Positions 46,535 to 59,222 of a DNA stretch of 64,000 nt are shown here, piece by piece. Under the pieces are notes generated by a model, which searched no databases, was not told where the DNA came from, and saw nothing but the letters and a program-made list of their open reading frames with translations. The position numbers and the translations under genes are program-made. The DNA is from Clitopilus passeckerianus. Taxonomy: Eukaryota > Basidiomycota > Agaricomycetes > Agaricales > Entolomataceae. Positions within the stretch are counted from its first letter, which is position 1. The number at the start of each line of letters is the position of its first letter. The stretch is from contig CALYLX010000089.1 of NCBI GenBank assembly GCA_944990035.1, forward strand, positions 103,924-167,923, in the 5' to 3' direction.

Positions 46535-47641
46535 GCTGTAAACGCGTACGTGGATCAATTTCTCCAGTTCTTTCTCGGCTTGTGACAGCAAGACAATATG
46601 CACTCACATAAAGAATTAAACAAAGAGCCGTAGAAAAAGTCTAGAAAATACAGACAATGAGAACGACCGCGGCGGGACGTGGATGTAGGGTGTGAGGGGG
46701 AGGAGAGGTCAAAGCAGAGCAAACGCGCCAAACAAAAAAATTATTACCGTTTACGGTCCGACAGCTTTCGGCATTTGGCGGTGGCCTCGAGACGCCTGCT
46801 TAGACGCTGGTGCATTGACAATCTCTCATTGGGCCACTACTAAACAGCGTGCGATTTCTGCAGGAGACCTTAGTGGCGCTTTTGGACGCTGAATTACTTC
46901 CACGCAACATTTCGCCAGGGCCTCCGACCTACCTTTTACACGAAACTTGCAAGGAAACTTCAATTCAAAATGGAATTGAATCATTACAATTTACTGGTTC
47001 AAATCTAAGCGAGTGCCAAAGTCACCGGCAGCCGAAGCCTTAGCCAGCTCATCCCGGGTTAGCACCCTCCCTTGCATTTCTACGGATTTGGGTTGTTCAT
47101 ACAGGTAGTAGCAGCCTTGGATTGAGCTGGTGTCCAGCGCCAAGGCCGGCGTGTCCACTGTTGTTATAGGTTGACATTACCTCACAGCTCTCATAATCTT
47201 TCCTATTTATTTTTAGCCACCCAGGACTTCCCCTTCTTATAACCACCCAAAGCAGCGAGGAACTCTGCGCTTGTATTTCGCTGGCGAACTTGGAACGGCC
47301 TTGAACGACGGATCAGGCTCGGCAGCTGTTTGATCCGCAGATTCTGGCCGTCACACTCCAAGATGTCACACCGATACCCTTGTGCCTGATTCTCATAATC
47401 GCGCGTCTTCCCAAATCTACCGCAAACTCCCAACGCTTGCAACGCTGCCCATTGGTAAAGATCGTATCCTGAAAGCCATACGATACCGAGTGCAGCATCT
47501 GCCAGACTGTGAGAATCTAGTACACCGCCCAGACCGCGGATGACCGAATTTTATCAAAACCAGTGACATACGAACAGCCTCAGAGCTTGATCTCTATTGA
47601 TATAGCTCCTGACTTTGGGACAATCTCTCGAGATTCACAAC
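46535..47641. other. Divergent region between G3BP-like and HET-C genes
   Basis: Holds the two promoters and a minus-strand open frame at 47206-47550 (115 codons without a Met near its start, containing LADAALGIVWLSGYDLYQW). No family is recognised; it might be a terminal exon or a relic. Confidence 0.4.
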
Positions 47642-50600
47642 ATGCCTAGCAATACTACCATATTGCTGCTCTTACTCTTTGTATTCGCATTCTGCCTATC
47701 CGATGGCGGGGTGTACGCCTTTGGTGCTGGAAATATCCCATCGTGTGTCATTTGACCTTTGATTTTCACTCGCGTGAGACTGACTGCTGCGGATGTAGAT
47801 TTGCGTATCTAGAAGGCAAAGCCTTCAGACATGGAGATATTGTCAGTATCAGCCGGTCCCTTTCCCGCCTCTCCTCCTCATAATAGTCGTTTATAGGAAG
47901 ATGTTCTGGAAGATCTAGCCAAGAAGGCTGGAGGTTTCGCTCTTGGTGCTATTCTCGGCAAAGGCGGCTCCAAATTCAATGGGTTGGATATTAAACGCGT
48001 ATACTTTGGGTATGTCAAACCCCTTGTGACTCGATATATGTCCCATGTCAAGTTCCTTCTTCCAGAAACTGGCTTCGAGATTACAGTCAAGCCATGGACA
48101 TCGCTGCGTTCAAGAAGATGCCCCAGCAGGTATGAACGCAAGAATCGCTTTCCGTTATCTCAATCTCACTCACTGCAGACGATTTTGAATTTGATTATGG
48201 TCCTCGGATTCATGGTATTTACCCGTGTGCTATTTTTCAAGGGATCGTGGCTTACCCTGCTCTAGGCAAACGGATATGCTACGCATGAATTCGAAGTCAC
48301 TTTCGAGCGGTTGGGAGTGTATCTTCCCGTTAGTATCTTCAAGTACTGTCGTCTTCATTCATCACACCGAGCAACTCGATTAGGTCGAACACATCGACAA
48401 TCCGAAAGGATACGGAGAAGGTGAAGACGCACGAAAATACCACCCAGCTCTCCGCCCGCCCGTCAATGTAAGGAGATTTCAAAGAAAGTTCCAATTTGGC
48501 ACTTGCTCAATCATTATTTAGCCTCAAGAACTTGAAGTCGATAACCGAACGGGAATGAAGAACTACATCGCAAACGGTATGTAGGATCCAAATTATTGCA
48601 TGTCGTGATGTGTTGACCCCTGGTCCACACAGAGAACGGCAGCTGGGATACATCGAAAGCCCTCGTTAGGCGAACGCTCGAGAAGTGCATCCATCACGGC
48701 CGCATGCACAGAGCCAATGGCCAGAAGGCAGATGAATACGAAGCTTACCGCCTGTTGGGAACTGCTGTAGGTGGCGCAATATTTCAACCTTGCCGCTATC
48801 CGCTAATCATCATCCTAGTTACATACCCTCGAGGATTATACCGCCCATTCCAACTGGTGCGAGCTGGTGCTTATCCAGATGGGCTTCAACGATGTTTTCC
48901 TCCATGTTGGAGATCAAGTTAGGATACAAGCACCAAACGGACGCTGGGTTGCACCTATTGTGACAGGTAGGAGCTGTTCAGCGATTACGCAATAGAAAAA
49001 CACGTTAACCGCGAATATCTCCTCAGGTACCTTCGGTTCTAACGATTTCTTCCATTCTCTTCTCGGAGGTAAGACTATATGCGTTTCATATTCCTCTTTC
49101 TGATGTTAACAATGCTCCCCCCCTCTCCAGAGGCCGGTGATCACCTCGTAAGTCCAAAACACACACGTTTAATCGTTTCATATTTAACCTGACTACTTCT
49201 CCCAGAGTCAAGCCTCAGTCAGCGACCTCAACAAAGCCCTCGACTCCGCCCGCTCTGCATCCAATACCTCCCGTTCTGGTCCCGGCGGCCTGCCATCTGA
49301 CCCAGGTGACATCCTCCGCGGCCTGTTCTCCGCCATTCCAGGAGGAGCTGGCGGCGATATGATGAGAGACATGGACGCCGTTGAGAGAATCAGAGCCAGC
49401 CCATCCGGTGGTGGTGGGTATATGACCCGCGACGGACCTGGTGTTGGTGGCCAGCCTGTCCCTGGTGCTGGGAAGAAGCCCGAGGATATGAGTCCGCAGG
49501 AGCTGCACGCAGTGCTTTGGCAGATTTTGACGTTCAGGGATTCGGTTGTGAAGAAGATCTCGAAGACTATTGGTATGTTGTGTTTGTTCTCTCGAAGCAT
49601 TGGTGTCCCATTCATTGGATATACAGAGAAGATACCCGGCCTTGGCCCGCTTATTGATAAGCTCATGGATGCCATTTCTGTTTTCATTTTCACCACTCTT
49701 GAGGTATTTGATTCTGTGTTCTCTTTCATGAGATTTCCTCTGACACATATCCTCTTATTCAGCCTTTCCTCAAGCCCATCCTGCAAACCACGACGGGAGG
49801 CCTTCATGCGATTTCTGGCGAAGTCATTGATAGTCATGATCAATATGAGGTCTTTAACGACCCCAGAGCCGTATGTATCAGTTACAGCCCTTTCTCGTCT
49901 CCGCCACTAATATTCATTTTATGCCAGTCCGACCCCACTCATTCCTTCCTGAGTAAGGACCACTTCGTAAGTTCTTTAAAGCTGTCCTGACTGGCGGATA
50001 CTAAGCCCATGTAGAACCTGATTTTGAATGAGCCCGCAGGCCGAGTTGCGAAAGTCATCGTAACTAACGCAGTGCAAGCGGTCATCAAAGCTTGGGATAG
50101 CACGTCTGTTGATGTTCATCAATTGACTGAAGAGGTTCTTCAGTGCCTGTATGTATTTGAAACGTTTTTGAAGCCGGGTTGTTCACTAAATGGCATGTTC
50201 TAGCTTCCATCCAGACTGGCACAACCCACAGTCCAAGGTCCAACGCGAGATGCTTCAGACCATGCACGACTGGGCCAATGGGCTTGGCCACAAGAAGAAC
50301 GAGACAATTTCCAGGCTCAACAAGGCGGCCGTTCGCGATCACAAGAACATCCGTCTTGCAGGGGATGGAGGAGCTCCCGCTTCACAAGGTGGATTTGCCG
50401 AATCACAGGGACATGCCGCTCAGGCGGCCATCTTCGACTACGCTGGAAAGATTCCTGGCGTTTCGCAGGTGCAACATGCGCTTGGTGGTGTCAACCACGG
50501 CGTTGGACGTGAAGGACCTGGAGGTTATGGCAGCCAAGGCGCAGCTGCCTCCTTCTATGGCTCTGATGCCCCGTCGTCTCACTCTCATTCTTCCTACGGG

Positions 50601-51105
50601 CCGCCTTCTGGTCCGCCTCCCGGACACAACCCCATGGCTCTCATAGCTATGCACCTCCCTCTGGCCCACCTCCGGGTGCCAGCTCGCCATACGGGGCCCC
50701 TTCAGGACCTCCCCCTAGCTTCCCAGGAAGTGGAGGTTATCACCCAGCCCACCCCCCAAGTACATCGCCCTACGGAGCACCACCCATTATGAGCACCTCG
50801 TCAAGCATGTCCTCTGATACTCCCATGAGTCCCTCCGCTCCACACCATGCAGGATATGCGCCATCCTATGCATCCCCTCCTCCATCCTTCCCTGGTGCAG
50901 GACCTTCCTTCCCCGGAGCTGGTGCAGGTTATGGCGGCCCTCATCACGGGTATGGTGGTCCTCCTGGTGGGTTCGGTGCACCACCTGGACCTCCACAAGG
51001 AGGTCCTGGGTTCCCTTCTGGCATGAGTTTCCCTGGAGCGGATTATGGACACCACGGACATCAATCCCCGCCTCCCCAATTCCTGGCGCGCCTGGTGGAT
51101 GGTAA
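47642..51105 (+). CDS. het-C: HET-C family protein
   Basis: Family of Neurospora heterokaryon-incompatibility protein HET-C. The signal peptide (hydrophobic core ILLLLLLFVFAFC) is followed by FGAGNIPSFAYLEGKAFRHG, DVLEDLAKKAGGFALGAILG, DIAAFKKM, FLHVGDQVRIQAP and the helical blocks KISKTIEKIPGLGPLIDKL and WDSTSVDVHQLTEEVLQCL. The C-terminus is a long Pro/Gly/Ser-rich tail typical of the family. About a dozen short exons. In the tail the frame shifts twice at C runs (50630-50633 and 51074-51077), each one C short. With both read through, the protein ends at 51103-51105; as written, frames end at 50792 and 51130. The gene lies 3.6 kb from an NLR gene. Confidence 0.88.
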
Positions 51106-51343
51106 ACGTAGACTGAAATCGTTATTGTAAAGAAGAAAGGAATTTCGTTTTCAAGACTCTGTATTACTATACTGTAGAAGATGAACGCTTTGTTACAGTA
51201 GAATTGTAATGTTCTTTCTTTTATTCAACGCCCTTATGCTATACAACAGGCCTCTGTTATCTGACTACTCAAGCAAGGATCGGCTAAGATCATGGTGTCG
51301 ATCACGACTTTTCTTTTCGCGTCCACCATCGCACAGTGCAAAT

Positions 51344-52555
51344 ATGAGCTTCCTCTCGAAAGCTGAACGCGCATATATCCAATCTGGAATACTTGGCTCG
51401 CCACCATCTCGCGCCGATGGCCGTTCTTTACTGGATTATCGCGCAATAGCTCTCGAAACAGGCGTTGCACCCCTTGCAAACGGCAGTGCACGCATCAGCA
51501 TCGGACGAGATTCCAACGAAGGTGGTGGTGGCACCGAGGTCGTTGCAGCTTCCAAGTTGGAAGTCGAAAACATTGGCGATGGAGAGGGGAAGAAGGGGAA
51601 GGATTATCTGCAATGTGTCTTGGTACGTGCATTATATTGGTCCTTCTCCCCGAAAAAATTGAAACTGACGTTGGCCGCCGAAAGATTAGCTCACCAGCAG
51701 CGTATCCACATCTTTCGACGAACGCCTTAGAAGATCTGCAACATGATTTGACCACTCTCCTGCAACAAACCTTTACGCATCCGTCTCTACATCCCCAAAA
51801 TCTCTCGATTCTGCCAAAGAAAAAGCTGGTTGTTGAGTCTGGACGTGTTGGTGTTATCAGATGCAGGCAACATTTACGATGCACTGTTCATCGCTGCTTC
51901 TGCCGCTCTGTGGGATACCAAGGTTCCAAGAACGAGAAGTGTCGAGTATAAAGCCACCAAGAGGCCGGGAGGAGGAGCGGTCTCGGCCAACACGAACACA
52001 ACCACGGGGGATATGGATGTTGATCAAGATGTTCAGAGTGGGTTTGATACGAGGACGGTGAACAAGTTGGCTTCAGACTTCGAACTGCCGGATTATTGGG
52101 ACGAGGTGAGGTGCTTGATGGGAGGGAGAAATTGCCTATCTGTGTGACGCTGAACCTTGTGGGTGTATTCTTGTTGGCTGGTTTCCTATCTCATGTGGCT
52201 CTGACACGAATTGCAATAGGAAACTTCGGCACATTACCTAGATGCAAGCTTGCGAGAAGAAGCAGCAACGGGTCTCAAGCTCTTGCTCTTATTCTCGTAC
52301 CCGTCCAATGCACCACCAAGACTGCAAGGTACTCGGATGATAGGTGCCGGGGAACTCGCTGTCACGCAACTCAAAGACTTGATAAAAGTGCGCTCTATGT
52401 GTCTGCAGTTCTACTTGTACTTATGCTAACCTGGCCCGTTGTAGGCTGGAGAAACATATGCTAAGGACCTACACGCCTCCCTGGCCACCAAACTGAAAGA
52501 CGAAGATATGCGGCGGAACCAAAAGGCTCGAGAGCGTTTCGAACACCGTCGGTGA
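51344..52555 (+). CDS. RRP42: Exosome subunit RRP42 (RNase PH-like), frame disturbed
   Basis: Ring subunit of the RNA exosome, which degrades and trims RNA in nucleus and cytoplasm. It starts MSFLSKAERAYIQSGILG (ATG at 51344). RNase PH blocks are ADGRSLLDYRAIALETGVAP, SPAAYPHLSTNALEDLQHDL, LDVLVLSDAGNIYDALF, ALWDTKVPRTRSVEY, REKLPICVTLNL and QGTRMIGAGELAVTQLKDL. It ends KARERFEHRR with a TGA at 52553. The frame breaks at an A5 run (51820-51824, one too many) and at GG (52105-52106, one too few). The junction of exons 1 and 2 is also out of frame in the simplest model. Because RRP42 is normally single-copy and essential, sequence errors are the best explanation. Confidence 0.85.
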
Positions 52556-52664
52556 CCAGGGATTACTTGGACTTCAGACAATAGGAGGTGGGGTTATAAT
52601 GGTACACATTATTCGTAATTGTTCGTAATAGTCCATTGTTGTACAAGAAGCCCAGGGAGGAAAA

Positions 52665-54212
52665 TCAGACCTTTTTGGATGCCTGAGCCATATTGGACTC
52701 CTCAGCGATCTGTCTGAGGGCCTCCTTGGCGTGGTCAACACCTTCCATCATTCCAATAGCCTCCGACTGCTTCTGGCTCATCTGCAGCAACTTCCTGGCC
52801 TTTTCGTTATCGCCTGCCATCTGTCAGACACGCAACCAATTAGAACCAGCTGATTCCACAAGGTGGGAGGGAGACTCACTCGTCTGATAGCAGCAACATT
52901 GAACAACGCGACAGCATAGGCAACTTCACACGTCGGGTCCTGGTACGAATGTTGCTGGCGTGTGTTGGTCGCTATATCAAGGGCTTTGAGTGCCCAGGAT
53001 TCGGCTTGGGTGAGGTCTTGACCTGACCGCCTGAGGATCAACTCCGAGAGGTTTGACATGAGTTGTGCGCCTACTCGTCCAAGTACAGTCAGCTCCTTGT
53101 AACGTGAGATCAGGAAAGGAGGAAACAGACCTCTGCACCGTTCCTCAGCTGAACTAGTCATAGGGGGAGGAGGGATGAGAATGGAGATAGCGTGGAGGTA
53201 CAAAGGGAGTGCGTAGTGCTCCTTCCCGTGCTGAGCGTAGAAACTCCCTAACGCTTCAAACGGCGCAGCAAGGTCCGTCCTCGTAGCCCATTCCGACAAC
53301 GCGAGCTCCTCCATCATGGCCTTGGTGTTGAAATCGACGCTCGAGTCGAGTGCCTCGCCCGTCGTGGCCGTCGCCACTTTCTCATCCGCCTCACCTACTC
53401 CTGCAGCCTGGGTACCCTCAGGTGAAAGTGAGGTAGAAGCGGACTGAAGGATAGCTTCAACAGCCCAGGTCAGGTATTCTTCTTCCTCTTTCTCCTTTCC
53501 CAGTGCCTGAGCCAGCTCTCCTAGCCTATAGCTGATCGAGATCGCCCTCAGGCGCTCGGGAGCGCTAAGCGGCTCCTTCGTGCCAATGTCTTGCATTCTT
53601 CTGAGAACGTCAACATAGACAACATACGCCTTGTGGGGCTTGTGATGCATCTCGAGGATCTCGCCGAGTGCGATGGCAATACCCGATGTCTTGAGGTGGG
53701 GAAGAGCACCGAAGGCCTCGTCGGGCAGTGTCTTGGATAGTTCCCAAGCACTAGCTACGATTATTAGACGTATGGTTTGAAGGGGAGGGAGGGGGATAGA
53801 ACGCACCGTGCGAAGTACCATGATGCTAGCTCAAGGTCTCCTTTGTGCTTGGCACGGAGGCCTGCTCGGAGGTCTTTACGCACTTCAGGCGGCCAGAGGG
53901 TCAGTGTTCCGTAGATATCAGAGCTGGAAGGATGGGATTAGATTATAGAAGAAGTAAAGTAAGCGCGAATACGTACATCCCATAAACCGTCGCTCCCAAG
54001 CCTGCAACAAGTAGGAAAGCAAAGAAAGGCGAAAGAGTACCACTCCCACGAGGTCCATTCTCTGGTGGGATCGTCTGAGTGCTCTGTTTCCTGGCATGTT
54101 GAGCTGCCAAACTCTTGAGAGACGTCCGACATGCTTGTACTCCTGTTGGCTTTGCTAGTGTAGTCCTTAGTCCAAGACGTGCCAGGCTGGAGATACTTGG
54201 TCTCAGGCACAT
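52665..54212 (-). CDS. MGR3-like mitochondrial TPR protein
   Basis: Resembles yeast Mgr3, an inner-membrane adaptor of the i-AAA protease. The N-terminus (MCLRPSISSLARLGLRTTLA, ATG at 54212) is a basic, Arg-rich mitochondrial presequence. One transmembrane helix follows (LSPFFAFLLVAGLGATVYG), then LWPPEVRKDLRAGLRAKHKG and tetratricopeptide-type repeats (ASWYFARAWELSKTL, LRAISISYRLGELAQALGK, YALPLYLHAISIL, AESWALKALDIATN, KARKLLQMSQKQSEAIG). It ends AQASKKV with a TGA at 52667-52665. The gene faces RRP42 tail to tail, 109 nt apart. No frame breaks. MGR3 identity rests on the presequence-helix-TPR layout. Confidence 0.8.
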
Positions 54213-54735
54213 TTTGGTTGGCGCCTAGAGTTCGTGCAGTGGCAGATGATTGCTTGAAGTTGCGCCTTCCAAGGCGTCGATATTGGTAGTGATTATAGAC
54301 ACGTTTATTGGTGCAGATGAGAGATCCTAGGCTTGATGGTGAGGTATAACGGAGAGAAGCCTTCCACCCAAATGGAGGGTGGTCATGCATATGATGTTGC
54401 GGCTTGAGATGTGGCTGTGCCGGCCATGACAGTGTTAACTTTTGAAGCGTTTGGAGTGAAAAGTCATAAACGGGGAGTTCTTGTTCAACCTGTTCAACGA
54501 TGCCTAAAAGGAACTGAATACGCTTGTTTTTTTATAATTCGCAAAACGTATAAGCGCCTAAGTGCTTCGCTTCATTTATAGTTGTGACAGTATTTAAACT
54601 TAAAGATCTCTGAGTTAATACTAGTAGCCTGAGTAGTCGATAGAACCTGTTCTGGACTGAGATAAATACTGTATGCCAATATGAACTGTACCTTCAGACT
54701 TGGCTCTATGAAACAGCCCCCCATCGCCGGTACCC
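54213..54735. other. Intergenic
   Basis: MGR3-like promoter and 3' side of the NLR gene; nothing recognised. Confidence 0.5.
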
Positions 54736-57700
54736 TTACGCCTGCTTCACCCACAGGTCCCAGAATAAGTCGATGATATTGTGGTAACCGTTGAAAATAG
54801 CAAGATCAAGAGCTGTGCTGTCTCTCGGGCAGAAAACAGATTCCCCTGTTCTTGCAGATAAATCCATGGAGGGGTATTCCAAAAGAATTTGGACCACAGA
54901 TGCCTGACCACCATCACATGCAAAGTGAAGTGCAGTCAGCCCATTCAAGGCTTTCGCATTAATGTCAATTCCGGGTGAGTCAAGAAGCATTTGGATGACC
55001 GACTCATTCCCCTCCCAGGATGCCAAATGAAGCACGGTAATACCATCATCGATCGTTGCATTGACATTTGTGCCAGGGGTGTCAAGAAGCAATCGGATGA
55101 TTGAATTGTGATCGTTCACATATGCAAAGTGAAGCGCAGTCCATCCTTCCTCGTCCCTTGCGTTGACATCTGCGCCACGCTCAAGAAGTAACTGGACAAC
55201 CTCCTGGCGGCCCTCTGCAGCAGCTAAATGGAGTGCATGATGTCCACTCAAGGTCTTTGCACTAATATCTGCCTCTGAGTCACAATGATCGAGAAGCAGC
55301 TCCACAACTGATTCTTGTCCATTGAACGATGCAAGGTGGAGTGGGGTATATCCATCGAGGGCTCTTGGATCAATGAGCTTGCCAGCATCATGTTCAAGAA
55401 GTAGTTGGACGATCCTCCTGTGACCAAGCAAGGCTGCGATGTGGAGTGCAGTGACCTCCTACCAACCTTTACTCCAACATCTATGCCACGAGAGCCCAGA
55501 AGCAATTGAACGACTCGCTCAGGATTCCCGCCAGAATTCCCCAAGCACGCAAGCTGAAGTGCCGTGAAGTTGGGCTTGCAGTCTGATTCTGCGTTGACAT
55601 CTACGCCTTCTATCTCCAGCAGCAATTCTACCACTGCGGCGTTCCCGTAGCTTGCTGCAACTTGAAGAGGAGTGGTCCCACCCCGAAATACCATTCGTTC
55701 GTTTACATCTACCATGGTTTTACCCATGATGTGCTTTACAACAGGTGCGTGACCTCCTATGCATGCGTATTCGAATGGTGTACGCCCAGCCTTGGATGGC
55801 TCATTTAGTGAGGCTGGGCTCTCTCCAGCAAAGTTACAAGGGCATGGAGTGCCGCAAAATGTGTCATTGTGCCGGTTTCCAAGTGACAAGATTCCGAATC
55901 CTGCGGATCGTGACCCCACAGCATCACAACCTGTGGCCCAGAGAGAACGTGGAGAACTCGTTCAGGAACTCGATTGAGGTGTAGATAGCTTGACTGAGAC
56001 GTGTGATAGCCGAGATACCAACATGCGTACTTGAGGAATGGGTATGGGGGTTCGAAATCTTCGAAGTCCTCATAGTCGAAAAGGTCCTGATGATTTAGCT
56101 TAGAGAGGTCCAGATATACAGCGCAAATAGTGGCTGCGAATGTGTGTGGATCTTTGAATAATCCTGTGTCATAGGAAGAGAAGAAGTCATGCGCGGTAAA
56201 GTCTAGGAAAAGCAATCCATGAGCATTTCGTAAAATATTTATACCAGGTGAAGGCACCTACGTACGAGGCGAACAATTCTGTTCTCTTTATCAATCGTGA
56301 GGAGCCCGCAACAGACGGAAAGCAAAATCCGTTCATTTGCCACAGCATCACGGTCTAGGTCCGTGGACCCGGTATCGACAGCTAGTGCCTCTAGAAGCTC
56401 ATCAACCTTTAGTGAGCGGGCGCCATGCGTCACCCATAGAATGGCTCGACAAGCCAGCCACATCTCTTCCTCGCTTTGTGAGCGAATTCGGTCTAGGGTC
56501 CGGTAGTACATGTGTTCTAGAGTGCTTGGTAACTCCTGTATAGCCTTTCGAAGACTCCTGATAGTGGTGATGCCTCTTAAAGTAGACAACTGGAGTGAAG
56601 CAAGCAGAAACCTTGATAGTCGGTGTATCAGTCCAGAATTTCATAAATATCTCCGGGCGTATACAACTCACATTCCATTCGACTTGCTTTCGACTTGCTC
56701 AATAATCTCGGGTAAAACTTCGGGTCTATCCTCGAGTAGTAGTCTGATTTTGGGAAGCTGGGATATTTCGTGAGTGACGAAAAGACGGAGATCTTCAACT
56801 ACGGCATGGATATTGAAGTTTGGGCTACGCAGGTTCGGTAGATACAACTCGCGGGAGGTGACGAATAATGATCGTTGAAACGAGACCAGGATATCAATGA
56901 GTTGGTGGCAGACGTCTTCTTTGAGCTCGTCTAAGGCATCCACGACTATGAAAATCCTAGGAAACAAACTGACCACTCCCCGAACTGCGGCCAGAAGCTC
57001 GGATGGGGTAAATGGTGTATTTTTCTGGGTAGAGGGGGCATAGAGCTTTTCAAAAACATAGCGAGCCGCTGCTTCGTCGCCTTCGACAAGCTGTCTCAGT
57101 AATGCAGCAAGGATGCGTGGTACTGAGAGCTCGTCATTAAACCGGCAGTATGCATAAATAGCCATAGAGGGGGCCACATTCACTGCTGGAGACGAACTTT
57201 CAAGGCCTTCGAGGTGGTGCACGACGATCGACCTAGCAAACGTCAATACGAGGCCGGAACATGAACTTAACTCAATAGCCTACGTCTGATACGTCTTTCC
57301 CGCCCCAGCTGCAGAGTATGATTAGTTGACTGGAGCTGCCATTTTTGGTCAAAAACACTCACGTATGCCCATTCCCCAGAAAACCCCAGATGTTTCGGCC
57401 TTCCAATTCTTGAAAACCGGGCTTTCGATGAGGTGTTGGCCTGTACCAGGTGACACTTTCTCGAAGGTATCTTTCTGTATCGCACGATAATTTAGTGACG
57501 GTTCTGATAACCAGTCAGCTATTTTGCGCTGGATACCTGTCAGGTTGAGGTCAGTCGAGAGGCAGACAGGCGCCGGTTGAAATCGTCACCTGGCGTATTA
57601 GCCTCAACCCGAGGATTGCTAGAATTGACAGTGTTGGTGATGGTTATATTGCCGCCAGCTGAGATATTGTTTGAGAGCATCATCATCGTCGCCAGATGGG

Positions 57701-57800
57701 GCCCAAGTAGGTTCTCGGACGGGAGGGCATGCCTCAGGCGCTTTCCAGTGGTGGGTTGATCTTCATGATAACTATCTTGAGAGCCTTGTCGGCGTTTCAT
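54736..57800 (-). CDS. NACHT-ankyrin NLR (STAND NTPase)
   Basis: Fungal NOD-like receptor, a class implicated in non-self recognition and programmed cell death. The short N-terminal part starts MKRRQGSQDSYHEDQ and carries an Asn/Ile/Thr-rich stretch (NNISAGGNITITNTVN) common in mushroom NLRs; no separate killing domain is seen. Then IADWLSEPSLNYRAIQKDTF and Walker A GIPGAGKT, formed across an intron. Walker B is IFIVVDALDEL, followed by FVTSRE and the helical WVTHGARSLKVDELLEALAV. The C-terminal half has about ten ankyrin repeats (for example GWTALHFAYVNDHNSIIRLL) and a TGA or similar stop at 54738-54736. The frame breaks twice at short runs (55812-55813 and 55455-55456, each one base short). 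Otherwise intact. Confidence 0.87.
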
Positions 57801-59222
57801 ACGAAAGTAATCGAAGATTGGAATGAGGGTTCGGGATACAAGGCAGCTGGAGAGAGATGAAGGCAAGGGAAAGCAAAACAGCGCCAAACGTCCAGGTGCT
57901 GTGCAGCTATATGGCGGTGCAAGGGATGGTGAGCAACGGAGAAATCCCGGAGAGCTTCTAATCCATGTAAAACCTGAGCACGTAGATCTGCTCATTCGGA
58001 AAGGCTGTCCAAACAAGATGTGGTTTAGACACCTCGACGAAGAATATGAACGACTGCGGAGATTGTATATCATTGATATCTAGGGATAGAGCACATTGAC
58101 ATAGACAGTAGATATTGAATGTCTTCGGGTGTAGTATCGAAAAGTACTGAGGAACTGGTTGCTCAAGTCGCTGACTTGACAACTGTCTGCTTTGCTCAAC
58201 GCCTGGGATGACTCATAGTCCGTGGAACCTAGTAGATTTTGGTCGCTTGTCGCCTGAACGGAGATTAGCAAGGCCGTTCCCTTGAACGATTTGTTTTGCC
58301 TCATCAGCTACATAGATGAAATTTCGTATTGCTATGAAGAAATGTCAACGCCAGGTGAGATGCTAAGCAAGCAATGCTCACGCTCATCGAGGGTATATCA
58401 TCCAACGCAGCGAAAGAAAGAAGGTTCTTCATACAACAATATGACCAGTTTGCTTCTCGCTTATTATGGCCAGACGAGTGAGATACAGATGACGGGATTT
58501 GAGCTCTTTATTACAGATAGAACAGCTCGATTTTCCTCTCGACGTCTGATTCGCCTCATGAACAAAGTGTTGCAAATGGGCTGGTGGATGTCGATCGCTT
58601 GTCTTGGTGAGGCTACTTGATTATGGTAGGCGTCAGATTGGGGACGGTGGCGTTCGCATTTTATCACAAGGATGAACCATCCTGTGTATACAGAAAGACT
58701 GCCGCAGTGAACAATTTGTGGTAGGTTTTCTGTCTAACTTCGAAGTTGGGTCGTCGCGACGATGCCGCTTCTCCGTCACAGGCCGTCACACGAAAGGGTC
58801 CACAGAAATCAAGGAATCGCAGTGCGGAAAACGAAACGATCACCAGCGCCGGTCTCCTCCTTAGACACCGGCTGGACCTCATACTTTAATTCTGACTACT
58901 TATGCTTTTGGAACTAGAGCCTCTCTTAACTTCGTCGTATGCTTGTTCAACTCATGGCCCGTCCACAAGTTTATGAACCCTTCAAATCTTTTAATGCACT
59001 AATTTAAACGGCTTGCCACTGGCAAATAGGTAACAAGTCGGAATTCCAATGGTATTTGTATACTATTGAGAACATAGGAGAAATAAGTCACTACTTTCCA
59101 TCGGGGATCAACTCGGGGCCATATTGGGCTCCTCTTTATGACCATGCACCAGGAGCCAACCTTCACTTGGAGCGGACCTTTAGTGTGATATAGGTCCTAA
59201 CAAAGCCGATTAGTATAACCTA
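57801..59222. other. Intergenic, nothing recognised
   Basis: NLR promoter and ABCG 3' side. The plus-strand ORF at 58282-58620 (112 codons) is unmatched. Confidence 0.45.
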
